Shown piece by piece: positions 21,061 to 29,670 of a stretch of 64,000 bases of DNA (within the stretch, counting starts at the first letter, position 1; each line of letters opens with the position of its first letter). Source of the DNA: Prochlorococcus sp. AG-409-P01 (lineage in GTDB: Bacteria; Cyanobacteriota; Cyanobacteriia; PCC-6307; Cyanobiaceae); contig QCKM01000002.1 in the NCBI GenBank assembly GCA_003215335.1, positions 1-64,000 of the forward strand. The letters run 5' to 3'. The position numbers and the translations under genes are program-made. The notes under the pieces were generated by a model. It was not told the origin of the DNA, ran no database searches, and saw nothing but the letters and a program-made list of their open reading frames with translations.

Positions 21061-22308
21061 TTAGGACATCTTGCGGAAGACCAAGCAAACGTTATGGCCT
21101 CCAAAACCAAAAGAGTTTGATAGCACTAAATTTAATTTTTGCTCTCTAGCTGTTTTGGGGACATAGTCGAGATCACAAGATGGATCTGGATTGTTCAAAT
21201 TGATGGTTGGAGGAATAAATGATTTTTGAATGGCGAGAACAGAGGCCACCGCTTCAATACCACCAGAGCCACCCAATAGATGTCCAGTCATAGATTTAGT
21301 TGAGCTGACTGGAGTTGCATAGGCCTTTGCTTTAAGGACGTTTTTGATTGCGGCTGTTTCATTACTGTCATTAGCAGGGGTGCTGGTGCCATGAGCATTG
21401 ATGTAATCAACTTGGTCTGGATTCAGTTGACCATCCTTTAAGGCTTGTCGGATAGCCTCAGCGCCTCCTAATCCTCCTGGAGTAGGAGAAGTGATGTGAT
21501 GAGCATCACAGGTTGTTCCATAGCCAACTAGTTCAGCGAGGATTGGGGCTTGTCTGCTTTTTGCATGGTCCAGGGTTTCAAGAATGAGTACCCCAGATCC
21601 TTCTCCAATAACAAATCCGTCCCTTTCAGAATCAAAGGGTCGACTGGCCGTTGAAGGATCGTCGTTGCGAAAAGAGAGTGCTTTTGCACTTGCAAACCCT
21701 GCTACTCCAAGTGGAGTAATGCTTGCTTCTGCGCCTCCGCAGATCATGGCTTGAGCTTTTCCAAGTTGCAGTAGTCGAAATGCATCACCAATGGCATTGG
21801 AGCCTGCGGCACATGCTGTTGCGACGGCTGAGCTTGGTCCTTTTGCGCCTAGAGCAATGGCTGTAAGACCTGTAGCCATGTTGGGAATCATCATTGGCAC
21901 AGTAAAGGGACTTACTCGGCTGGGACCTTTCCCTGAAAGCACATGTGCTTGGCTTTCCATTGTGAGTAAGCCGCCAACACCAGAGCCAATAATGACGCCA
22001 ACGTTAGAGGCATTCTCTTCAGTGATGATTAACCCAGAATTAGCAAGTGCTTCTTTTGCTGCAATTACACCAAACTTTGAGAATCGATCCCATCTTTTGG
22101 ATTCCTTTGGTTCAAGGATGCCAATTGGGTCAAAGTTTTTTATTTCTGCAGCAAAACGACAAGCATGGTTGGAAGCATCAAAAAGAGTTATGGCTTCAAC
22201 ACCATTACGGCCAGATGTAAGACCATCTAGATAGCCATTGACAGTGTTGCCAATCGGTGTGATCGCGCCTAGGCCAGTGACCACAACGCGATTTAGACCG
22301 TCCACCAT
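21061..22308 (-). CDS. fabF: 3-oxoacyl-ACP synthase II
   Basis: KAS II condenses malonyl-ACP with growing acyl-ACP in fatty acid elongation. The catalytic triad is complete: Cys166 in ATACAAGSNAIG, His306 in NAHGTSTPANDS, and His343 in TGHLLGGSGGIEA. At 415 residues it has the normal length. It starts 8 bp after the acpP stop, so it is co-transcribed with its protein substrate. Confidence 0.98.
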   Translation of the reverse strand: MVDGLNRVVVTGLGAITPIGNTVNGYLDGLTSGRNGVEAITLFDASNHACRFAAEIKNFDPIGILEPKESKRWDRFSKFGVIAAKEALANSGLIITEENASNVGVIIGSGVGGLLTMESQAHVLSGKGPSRVSPFTVPMMIPNMATGLTAIALGAKGPSSAVATACAAGSNAIGDAFRLLQLGKAQAMICGGAEASITPLGVAGFASAKALSFRNDDPSTASRPFDSERDGFVIGEGSGVLILETLDHAKSRQAPILAELVGYGTTCDAHHITSPTPGGLGGAEAIRQALKDGQLNPDQVDYINAHGTSTPANDSNETAAIKNVLKAKAYATPVSSTKSMTGHLLGGSGGIEAVASVLAIQKSFIPPTINLNNPDPSCDLDYVPKTAREQKLNLVLSNSFGFGGHNVCLVFRKMS

Positions 22309-22316
22309 TTTGATCC

Positions 22317-22559
22317 TCAGGCTTGCTTGTCTTCGATGTATTTGACGGCATCGCCGACAGTTGCAATGCCTTCAGCTGCTTCGTCAGGGATCTCTATGTC
22401 AAAGGCTTCTTCAAGAGCCATGACGAGTTCCACTGTGTCGAGAGAATCGGCACCGAGGTCATTTTGGAAATTAGAGTCCGGCTTAATTTCTCCGGCCTCC
22501 ACGCTCAGTTGCTCAGCAACGATCGAACGTACTTTCTCGAGAATCGCTTCCTGGGACAT
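22317..22559 (-). CDS. acpP: acyl carrier protein
   Basis: An 80-residue acidic four-helix carrier. Ser39 in [10 protein letters not shown] is the 4'-phosphopantetheine attachment site. The Met at 22559 ([13 protein letters not shown]) is preferred because the eight extra in-frame residues to 22583 are not part of the family. It is first gene of the acpP-fabF-tktA unit and divergent from psaC with 135 bp between starts. Confidence 0.97.
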   Translation of the reverse strand: MSQEAILEKVRSIVAEQLSVEAGEIKPDSNFQNDLGADSLDTVELVMALEEAFDIEIPDEAAEGIATVGDAVKYIEDKQA

Positions 22560-22661
22560 AGCCTTTTTGATTAGACCAAGCATCCTACGAGTTTGGGTTC
22601 GGAGTTAACAACGATGAAGGCAATTAAAAGAATGTGTCGCAAGACGCAAAATGATGGTTAG

Positions 22662-22940
<279 letters not shown>

Positions 22941-23000
22941 TCCAATTTTTTGTAACTAACTAATTAAGGCTCTCGTGTTTTCGCGAACCCCTATAAGCTC

Positions 23001-23026
23001 AGCCCGGCAGTTGCCGGGCTTTTTTT
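23001..23026 (+). terminator. intrinsic terminator of psaC, abutting the glmS start
   Basis: AGCCCGGCA (23001-23009) pairs with TGCCGGGCT (23012-23020) in a 9-bp GC-rich stem with a minimal loop, followed directly by a run of T. It is a textbook rho-independent terminator. The final A of the tail is the first base of the glmS ATG at 23027, so the gene has no leader outside the hairpin. Confidence 0.9.
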
Positions 23027-24931
23027 ATGTGCGGAATCGTTGCAGTGATTGGTTCGAGGGAAGCGGCACCGCTTCTGCTTGGTGGCTTGAGGCAACTTGA
23101 ATATCGCGGCTATGACTCTGCAGGTATTGCAACAGTTAAAGCATCGCCAGAGAATGGTTTGGGTTTGCTTACTTGTCAGAGGGCTAAGGGGAAGCTGTCA
23201 AACCTGGCTTCTACCTTGGAAGAGCAGGGAGCGCCTGGCCAATTAGGTATCGGCCACACACGTTGGGCTACCCATGGCAAACCAGATGTTCACAATGCAC
23301 ATCCTCATTGCGATAGTTCCGGCCAAATAGCAGTTGTTCAGAACGGGATAATTGAAAATCATCGTGCTTTAAGAGAAGTTCTAGAAGCAGAGGGAGTGCA
23401 GTTTCTTTCGGAAACTGACACTGAAGTAATTCCTCATCTAATTGGGAGAGAGCTGAAGACATTGGAGCTTTCTGGTCGAAGCATTAGCGGTTCGATGCTT
23501 TTGGAAGCTGTACAAAATGTTTCCACTCAATTGAAAGGAGCGTTTGCGCTTGCTGTTGTTTGGTCTCAAACCCCCACAGCTTTGGTTGTTGCGAGGAGAC
23601 AAGCCCCTCTATTGATTGGCCTTGGAGAAGGTGAATTTTTATGTGCTAGCGATACACCAGCACTTGCAGGATTTACACGCGCGATTTTGCCAATGGAGGA
23701 TGGTGAAGTTGCTTTGTTAACTCCTTTAGGTATTGAACTTTATGACGAGAGTGGAGTACGACAGCAGAGAACTCCTTCTTTGCTTAGAGGAGTAGACCAT
23801 GTGGCGGATAAGCGTGATTTTCGACATTTCATGCTTAAAGAAATTCATGAGCAACCAGAAACTGTCGAACTTTGGGTATCAAGACATCTCCCTGTTGGTT
23901 TGTCATCAGAGAGACCTGTTGCGTTTCCTTTTGATGATTCTTTTTATAACGATGTTGAGCGTATTCAGATTCTTGCGTGTGGAACGAGCCGTCATGCAGC
24001 AATGGTTGGGGCTTATCTTCTAGAGCAGTTTGCTGGAATCCCTACTGAAGTTTTTTACGCAAGTGAGTTTCGTTATTCGGCACCACCACTGACTCCGAAG
24101 ACTCTCACTATTGGTGTTACTCAGTCAGGAGAAACTGCCGATACTTTGGCAGCATTAAATATGGAAGCTAAAAGAAGAGAATCTCATGGTGATTCTGCCT
24201 ATGCTTCTCTTCAGCTTGGTATTACGAATAGACCTGAAAGTTCACTCTCCCGCCAGGTGTCAAATATTCTAGATATTGGTGCTGGAATTGAAATAGGAGT
24301 TGCTGCAACTAAGACTTTTCTAGGACAATTACTGGCTTTTTATGGTTTGGCGTTGAACTTTGCGGCTTGTCGGAATTATCGTTCTGAATCAGAAATAAAT
24401 CAACTCATAGGTGAGTTAAGAGCTCTTCCAAATCAACTTCGAGTTCTTGTTAAAGAGCATGATCAACTTTCTGAGAACCTAGCGCATCGTTTTTCAGAAA
24501 CACAGGACATGATTTTTTTAGGGCGAGGTATCAACTATCCGATTGCTTTAGAGGGGGCTCTTAAATTGAAAGAGATTAGTTATATTCATGCTGAAGGATA
24601 CCCTGCTGGAGAAATGAAGCATGGGCCGATTGCTTTGTTGGATCCACATGTACCAGTGATATCTATTGCAATGCCTGGAGTAGTTTTTGAGAAAGTTTTA
24701 AGTAATGCGCAAGAGGCAAAGGCTCGTGATGCTCAGCTTATAGGAATTGCTCCTGAGGGACCTGACACGAAAATCTTCGATTCTTTATTGCCAGTTCCTG
24801 AAGTCAGTGAGTGGATTAGTCCAATCTTTTCGGTTGTGCCAATGCAGCTTCTTAGTTATCACATTGCAGCACACAGAGGTCTCGATGTGGACCAACCTAG
24901 GAACCTGGCGAAAAGCGTAACCGTTGAATGA
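23027..24931 (+). CDS. glmS: glutamine-fructose-6-phosphate aminotransferase (isomerising)
   Basis: GlmS makes glucosamine 6-phosphate from fructose 6-phosphate and glutamine, the first step to peptidoglycan and amino sugars. The N-terminal nucleophile Cys2 (MCGIVAVIG) fixes the start. The glutaminase domain (1 to about 235) shows RGYDSAG and HTRWATHG. Two SIS isomerase domains follow (ACGTSRHAA, VTQSGETADTLAAL, LGRGINYPIALEGALKLKEISY). The C-terminal LAKSVTVE closes the channel. At 634 residues it is complete. The start codon touches the terminator of psaC. Confidence 0.98.
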   Translation: MCGIVAVIGSREAAPLLLGGLRQLEYRGYDSAGIATVKASPENGLGLLTCQRAKGKLSNLASTLEEQGAPGQLGIGHTRWATHGKPDVHNAHPHCDSSGQIAVVQNGIIENHRALREVLEAEGVQFLSETDTEVIPHLIGRELKTLELSGRSISGSMLLEAVQNVSTQLKGAFALAVVWSQTPTALVVARRQAPLLIGLGEGEFLCASDTPALAGFTRAILPMEDGEVALLTPLGIELYDESGVRQQRTPSLLRGVDHVADKRDFRHFMLKEIHEQPETVELWVSRHLPVGLSSERPVAFPFDDSFYNDVERIQILACGTSRHAAMVGAYLLEQFAGIPTEVFYASEFRYSAPPLTPKTLTIGVTQSGETADTLAALNMEAKRRESHGDSAYASLQLGITNRPESSLSRQVSNILDIGAGIEIGVAATKTFLGQLLAFYGLALNFAACRNYRSESEINQLIGELRALPNQLRVLVKEHDQLSENLAHRFSETQDMIFLGRGINYPIALEGALKLKEISYIHAEGYPAGEMKHGPIALLDPHVPVISIAMPGVVFEKVLSNAQEAKARDAQLIGIAPEGPDTKIFDSLLPVPEVSEWISPIFSVVPMQLLSYHIAAHRGLDVDQPRNLAKSVTVE

Positions 24932-24937
24932 TGTGAC

Positions 24938-26392
24938 TTATTGGGAAAGTTTCTCATCTATTCGTTTGTAACTATCCTCGAAGCGAATGATGTCATCCTC
25001 TCCTAAATAAGCACCACTCTGCACTTCGATTAGCTCCATTGGCATACGTCCTGGGTTTGTTAGCCGATGTTTACAACCTAAAGGTATATACGTGCTTTGA
25101 TTTTCTCCAATTAATTGCTTTTCTCCATCTTTTTCAACTAATGCAGTTCCTTTGACAATAATCCAATGCTCAGCCCTGTGATGATGCATTTGTAGAGAAA
25201 GGCTTGCCCCAGGATTTACGACAATACGTTTTACCTGCCATCTATTATCCTCAACAACACCTGTGTAATGTCCCCATGGCCTATAAATTTTTCTATGAGC
25301 TTTTCCTTCTGGGCTTCCTGATGCTTCAAGTTGTTGAACAATATTTTTGACATCTTGACTATGCTTTTGGTCTGCAATAAGAACAGCATCATCTGTTTCT
25401 ACAACAATAAGATTATTTAGTCCAATACCTACAATTAATCTGTGCTCACTTCTTAGGTAACTGTTTTTAGTTTTGTTTGAAATGACATGGCCTCTTAGAA
25501 CATTACCATTTTCATCTTTATTTGCAGTTTCCCATAGAGCACTCCAGCTGCCTATGTCACTCCATCCTGCATTTAGTGGGAGGACTGTACCGAGCTTAGT
25601 TTTTTCCATGACTGCAACATCTATTGCCATATTTGGGCAATTATTAAATGCTTTTTTTTCTAGTCTTAAAAAGTCAAGATCTTGCATATCTTGTGCAAGT
25701 GCTTCTTTGCATGAGCTGACGATTTCAGGGGCTAATTTTTTGAGTTCACTAAGGATTGCACTGGCTTTAAAGAGAAATATTCCACTGTTCCAAGTGAAAC
25801 GTCCATCATCAACGAATTTTTTAGCAGTGGCTTGGTCTGGCTTTTCTACGAATCTAATGATGGGAACTCCTTTCTGATTGTTGTCCCGAAAAGCCTCTGT
25901 TCCTTCTATATAGCCATATCCTGTTTCTGGAGAAGTGGGTACTACTCCAAAGGTAACTAGTTTCCCTTCTTTAGCGTGGGGACAACCAGCCTTGATTGCT
26001 TCACAGAATTCCTTTTCATCCCTAATCACATGATCGGCTGATAGGACTAGTAATAGGGGGTCATCTCCTTGCTTTGTGGCTTCAAGGGCTGCCAAAGTTA
26101 TTGCTGGAGCTGTATTCCGACCAAATGGTTCAAGCAAAATGGCACTTGGCTCAACATTTATTTCACGCATTTGTTCTGCCACTATGAAGCGATGATCTTC
26201 ATGGCATACCAATAAGGGAGGAGCTAAATTCTCCAGTCCTTGAAGACGCTTTTGAGTCTGTTGGAGAAGGGTGGCATCACTTTGGTTTCCAAGTGCCCAG
26301 TATTGCTTTGGATAGCTTGCACGTGACAGTGGCCAAAGGCGCGTTCCTTTGCCACCGCACAAAATCACAGGAATAAGAGGACACACTTTCAA
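24938..26392 (-). CDS. manC: mannose-1-phosphate guanylyltransferase / mannose-6-phosphate isomerase (bifunctional)
   Basis: A 484-residue type II PMI-GMP enzyme. The nucleotidyltransferase domain (about 1-345) opens with LCGGKGTRLWPLSR and has FVEKPD and the WSDIGSW motif. The C-terminal cupin isomerase domain (about 365-475) has RPWGHY, SLQMHHHRAEHWIIV and GCKHRLTNPG, with the metal-binding histidines. It makes GDP-mannose from mannose 1-phosphate, for surface polysaccharide or O-antigen. It ends 6 bp from the convergent glmS stop and lies 55 bp downstream of rimM. Confidence 0.93.
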   Translation of the reverse strand: MKVCPLIPVILCGGKGTRLWPLSRASYPKQYWALGNQSDATLLQQTQKRLQGLENLAPPLLVCHEDHRFIVAEQMREINVEPSAILLEPFGRNTAPAITLAALEATKQGDDPLLLVLSADHVIRDEKEFCEAIKAGCPHAKEGKLVTFGVVPTSPETGYGYIEGTEAFRDNNQKGVPIIRFVEKPDQATAKKFVDDGRFTWNSGIFLFKASAILSELKKLAPEIVSSCKEALAQDMQDLDFLRLEKKAFNNCPNMAIDVAVMEKTKLGTVLPLNAGWSDIGSWSALWETANKDENGNVLRGHVISNKTKNSYLRSEHRLIVGIGLNNLIVVETDDAVLIADQKHSQDVKNIVQQLEASGSPEGKAHRKIYRPWGHYTGVVEDNRWQVKRIVVNPGASLSLQMHHHRAEHWIIVKGTALVEKDGEKQLIGENQSTYIPLGCKHRLTNPGRMPMELIEVQSGAYLGEDDIIRFEDSYKRIDEKLSQ

Positions 26393-26447
26393 AATGAATT
26401 CTTTGTTCTTCTAAGAATCGCTCAAGTTGCTTGTTCTTGTCGATTAC

Positions 26448-26981
26448 TCAAAGCTCTAAAAGTCCCGGGGGAGGATTCAGTGCTATCCATCTCTCTTCTA
26501 AGCATATTTCTGGAACAATTGCTTCAACGAAAGGTACGAGAACATTGCGCCCTTCCAAAAGCTTGATTTCAAGCAGATCATTCCCTCCACTAAGAAGGTT
26601 GGTGACGTGACCTATTGGAGCGCCTGTAGGAGCCAATCTGACTTCGACACCAACCAAGTCCAATAAGTGAAATTCACCGTCTTTAAGTGTTGGTCGATTG
26701 CTCGAAGGCACTAAAAGTGCTTGACCTATAAGCTCTTCTGCTTTGTTTCGGCTATTCACTCCAGCAAATTTCACAACATATATCCCTTTGCCTGGTAGTT
26801 GACGTCCTTTGACTAGTTCAACTTCTCTAGGTTCTCCAATGTTGTTTCTTTGTAACCACCGTTTCCCAGGTTTGGTGAAGCGTTCAGGGAAATCACTTTT
26901 TGGATTGACTCTGATCTCACCATTTAGGCCTTGAGCGGCAACTAAATGCCCCACAATTAGCCAGAATTCGGCTTCAGACAT
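26448..26981 (-). CDS. rimM: 16S rRNA processing protein RimM
   Basis: RimM binds S19 and helps mature the head of the 30S subunit. The N-terminal domain ([26 protein letters not shown]) is followed by the [29 protein letters not shown] strand-loop and a C-terminal PRC-barrel ([31 protein letters not shown]). At 177 residues it is of normal length. It is divergent from ndhS with 53 bp between starts. Confidence 0.93.
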   Translation of the reverse strand: MSEAEFWLIVGHLVAAQGLNGEIRVNPKSDFPERFTKPGKRWLQRNNIGEPREVELVKGRQLPGKGIYVVKFAGVNSRNKAEELIGQALLVPSSNRPTLKDGEFHLLDLVGVEVRLAPTGAPIGHVTNLLSGGNDLLEIKLLEGRNVLVPFVEAIVPEICLEERWIALNPPPGLLEL

Positions 26982-27034
26982 TGTTCACAAGCATTTTGTT
27001 GATAATGGATGCATGATCAGTTCTCTTTTAAGTA

Positions 27035-27220
27035 ATGGATTCTCCTGAAGACCTAATACTGCCTGGATCCACCGTGATCGTGAGTGATTTGAGTTCTATC
27101 TACAATGGCTATAAAGGCTTTGTTCAACGTATTAGCGGTGATAAGGCAGCTGTCCTTTTTGAGGGTGGAAACTGGGACAAGTTGATAACTATTCCTGTCA
27201 AGGACCTTATTGCAACTTGA
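27035..27220 (+). CDS. ndhS: NDH-1 subunit S-like SH3-barrel protein
   Basis: A 61-residue protein whose core, ILPGSTVIVSDLSSIYNGYKGFVQRISGDKAAVLFEGGNWDKLI, matches the SH3-like subunit S of cyanobacterial and chloroplast NDH-1. That subunit forms part of the ferredoxin-binding site in cyclic electron flow around PSI. The product is as short as others of the family. The call rests on this core motif; another SH3-type photosynthetic subunit is less likely. Confidence 0.75.
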   Translation: MDSPEDLILPGSTVIVSDLSSIYNGYKGFVQRISGDKAAVLFEGGNWDKLITIPVKDLIAT

Positions 27221-27284
27221 TTCTCATTGATTTGGTATAGGATTTTTTAATCACATTAGAGATTTATTTCTTGACATACTTGGG

Positions 27285-28064
27285 TTATGAAATAGTCTTT
27301 TTTGACGTTTCTTTTTGGCTTTGATTAAGTTTTTCTAGTGCAAAGTATGCAGCTTGTTGTTCTGCTTCTCTTCTCGAACCGCCCCAGCCTTGTCCGAGTT
27401 CGTTGCCTTCAAGTTGAACTTGGCAAAAAAATCGACGGGAATTGCCATGTTTTTTGTTGCGTTCCTCAATCAAATATGTTGGCCTGTTAAGGCCTCTTCC
27501 TTGGCTCCATTCCTGAAGAGCTGATTTTGAATTGTATTTTTCAGGGTTTTGTAAAACTTTTTCGCTGGTTTCTATCCAAAAAGGCGTTAGCCATTTGTGG
27601 ATTATGTCGAGACTTTTGACGCATTCATATAAAGCTCCTATTAATGCTTCAGTGGCTTCAGCCTCGAGGGTGCTACTTGCCGAATTGTCTTTAGCAGCGT
27701 TGGCTCCAATGATTAGGAAATCTTTGATATTGAATTGCTTGCCTATTTGAGCAAGCCACTTGTCACTTACAAGCTGAGCTCTCAAACTAGATCTTTCTCC
27801 TACTTCTAATTCAGGGAATTTTCGATCAATGAATTCTGAAGCTGCCAATCTGAGGACAGCATCTCCAAGGAATTCAAGGCGCTCGTAATTTTTTGCTCTT
27901 TGAGCAGAAGTATGTGTAAGGGCTTCATGGAGGATGTGCAGTTGATCTGAATCATTGGATAAATCCACAGTGTCTTGTGAGGTGTCAAGGCCAAGACTTT
28001 TGAGCAGGGTGAGCAGCTGATTCACTCGCTCATTAGGGAGACGGGAATTTGTGCTTGATGACAT
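27285..28064 (-). CDS. rnc: ribonuclease III
   Basis: RNase III cuts double-stranded RNA in rRNA and mRNA maturation. From the Met at 28064 (MSSSTNSRLPNERVNQLL) the product is 259 residues. The catalytic signature ERLEFLGDAVLRLAASEF is near residue 60-80, and the second acidic pair lies in EAEATEALIGALY. A C-terminal double-stranded RNA-binding domain (SALQEWSQGRG, GNSRRFFCQVQLEG, SRREAEQQAAYFALEKL) follows. The frame stays open to 28196, but that extension runs into the RNase P RNA gene and gives the well-known spurious peptide, so the later start is chosen. Confidence 0.95.
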   Translation of the reverse strand: MSSSTNSRLPNERVNQLLTLLKSLGLDTSQDTVDLSNDSDQLHILHEALTHTSAQRAKNYERLEFLGDAVLRLAASEFIDRKFPELEVGERSSLRAQLVSDKWLAQIGKQFNIKDFLIIGANAAKDNSASSTLEAEATEALIGALYECVKSLDIIHKWLTPFWIETSEKVLQNPEKYNSKSALQEWSQGRGLNRPTYLIEERNKKHGNSRRFFCQVQLEGNELGQGWGGSRREAEQQAAYFALEKLNQSQKETSKKTIS

Positions 28065-28137
28065 CAAGTTGAAGAGAAGGGATTCGGCTTTGAATATCAA
28101 ACTTTCTGAATTTTTTAGTAAAGAAACAAAAAAGGAT

Positions 28138-28536
28138 GAAAGCAGGTCATAAGCCGGGTTCTGTTCACCTGCCTTAAAAGGTAGGTGGATGATCATCTAT
28201 CTGGGACCGTCGTTACCGGCAGCCTCAAGCGGCGCGTTTAGTTGGAATTAAGCACATGGCCAGCTTTTGTTCCTTGGCCTTGCTCCCAGCCGGGGTTTAC
28301 CTAGCCAGCACCTCTCGATGCTGCTGGTGCGCTCTTACCGCACCTTTGCACCCTTGCCTGTGCCAGGGAAATTCCCAAATAGGCCATCGGCTGTGTTTTT
28401 CTGTGGCACTCTCCTCACGGTCACCCGCACTGGGCATTACCCAGCAAGCTTGGCCATAGGGGAGCCCGGACTTTCCTCAATCTCACAGGCCACTATGCGT
28501 GGCTGTTTAATGATTGCGATCACCTCTCCTGCTTTC
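28138..28536 (-). ncRNA. rnpB: RNase P RNA (M1 RNA)
   Basis: The catalytic RNA that trims tRNA 5' leaders. On the minus strand the conserved 5' box GAGGAAAGTCCGGGCTCC lies at about 28459-28476, and the 3' box AGAACCCGGCTTATGACC at about 28145-28162. Helix P1 pairs GAAAGCAGG (28528-28536) with CCTGCTTTC (28138-28146), which sets both ends. The length is about 399 nt, as in cyanobacterial type A RNAs. It is transcribed toward rnc, with 73 nt between the RNA end and the rnc start. Confidence 0.95.
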
Positions 28537-28577
28537 ACAGTCCATAATGCCCTGTGTGTGGATTTTCTTCCACTAGT

Positions 28578-28651
<74 letters not shown>

Positions 28652-28746
28652 TATTTCATAAGATGAATAATTGTGTCCTGTACTACATCTGGTGGGCTGG
28701 GCAAATCTCCCACTGTCGCTAGCGTTGCTTTAGTGAAACAGTCTCA

Positions 28747-29076
28747 ATGACCCAGCTTCACGATTTAAGGCTTCGCCTTCTTGTTCAGCAAGAAAGTGAA
28801 AACATTGCAAATTCTCAACCGAATGACTTAGATCTCTCGGTTGTTCAGGCTCGGTGTCTTTGTTGGCTTGCTCTTTTGGCTGAGGCCCATGAAGAGCAAG
28901 CGAATGATGCTGAACGAAGGGGTGATACTGAGCAGGCAATGGGTTGGTTTGCCGATTCCATGCGTCTTCGGGATGTGATTCAAGTTGTAACGACTATCGA
29001 AATCCCTTTGCCAGATTGTGGAGATGCGGAATCTGATGATGACTGCCTTTCAGGGGACCCACCCTTGGCGGCATGA
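28747..29076 (+). CDS. conserved hypothetical protein, helical with acidic tail
   Basis: A 109-residue protein with a helical N terminus (DLRLRLLVQQESENIA; SVVQARCLCWLALLAEAHEEQANDAERRG in two helices) and a strongly acidic C terminus (DCGDAESDDDCLSGD). No family function is recognised. It is followed after 15 bp by another unknown gene, and a 12-bp tandem repeat spans the junction. The two probably form one unit. Confidence 0.6.
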   Translation: MTQLHDLRLRLLVQQESENIANSQPNDLDLSVVQARCLCWLALLAEAHEEQANDAERRGDTEQAMGWFADSMRLRDVIQVVTTIEIPLPDCGDAESDDDCLSGDPPLAA

Positions 29077-29091
29077 TAGATGTCATGATAG

Positions 29092-29568
29092 ATGGGAGCT
29101 ATAGGGATTTCGTTGCCTGAAGAGCCCTGTCAATGCCCTGACTGTCAAAGGTTCTATAGGGAGCATGATCGTCTTATTCGTGAGCGACCTACTCTGCGAC
29201 AGCAGCAGGAGCTAAATTGGGCTGCTCTTCAATCCTTTAGAACACTTTCTGGTCGAGTTTTAGAAGACCTTCAGAAGCAATCTGCCGCAAGAAATGATTC
29301 ATCGGACACCCAACTAACAGCTGCGGGTAGTGTTGAGCAGCAGGTTGATGACATTCAGCAAGCAATTGCGGACCTTGAAAACATAAATGCACATCTTTTT
29401 TCTATAGAAGCTTTGATGGAGAGAGTTTTTGATGTAAGGGTTCCTGAAGCTGTTGAGCAAAAGTTCCGTGAGCTTGCAGGAGAACTTGCCCCAGACCCTC
29501 TTAATGCAGATCGGCTTCGATTGAATCGTTTGCTACATCAAACCCCTGACTTGCCTGATCGTGGTTGA
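29092..29568 (+). CDS. conserved hypothetical protein with N-terminal Cys motif and coiled coil
   Basis: A 158-residue protein. The N terminus has a CQCPDC cluster (a possible half metal site), followed by a long helical region (RPTLRQQQELNWAALQSF; SVEQQVDDIQQAIADLENINAHLF) with heptad character. No known function is recognised. It follows the previous unknown gene with a 15-bp gap and ends 102 bp before the convergent glgP stop. Confidence 0.6.
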   Translation: MGAIGISLPEEPCQCPDCQRFYREHDRLIRERPTLRQQQELNWAALQSFRTLSGRVLEDLQKQSAARNDSSDTQLTAAGSVEQQVDDIQQAIADLENINAHLFSIEALMERVFDVRVPEAVEQKFRELAGELAPDPLNADRLRLNRLLHQTPDLPDRG

Positions 29569-29670
29569 TAAATGATATTTTCTGTTTCTTCACTTGAAGA
29601 TTGTTTCTATAAATAAGACTTCAAAACTAAATTAAGAAAGTGCTCCTTTCCTTAGGGAAGGGTAATTAAT

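Noticed and set aside
28064-28196. Extension of the rnc frame upstream to 28196 (peptide with AGEQNPAYDL)
   Set aside because: It reads through the 3' part of RNase P RNA and gives the familiar spurious peptide from rnpB loci; the conserved RNase III N terminus begins at 28064.
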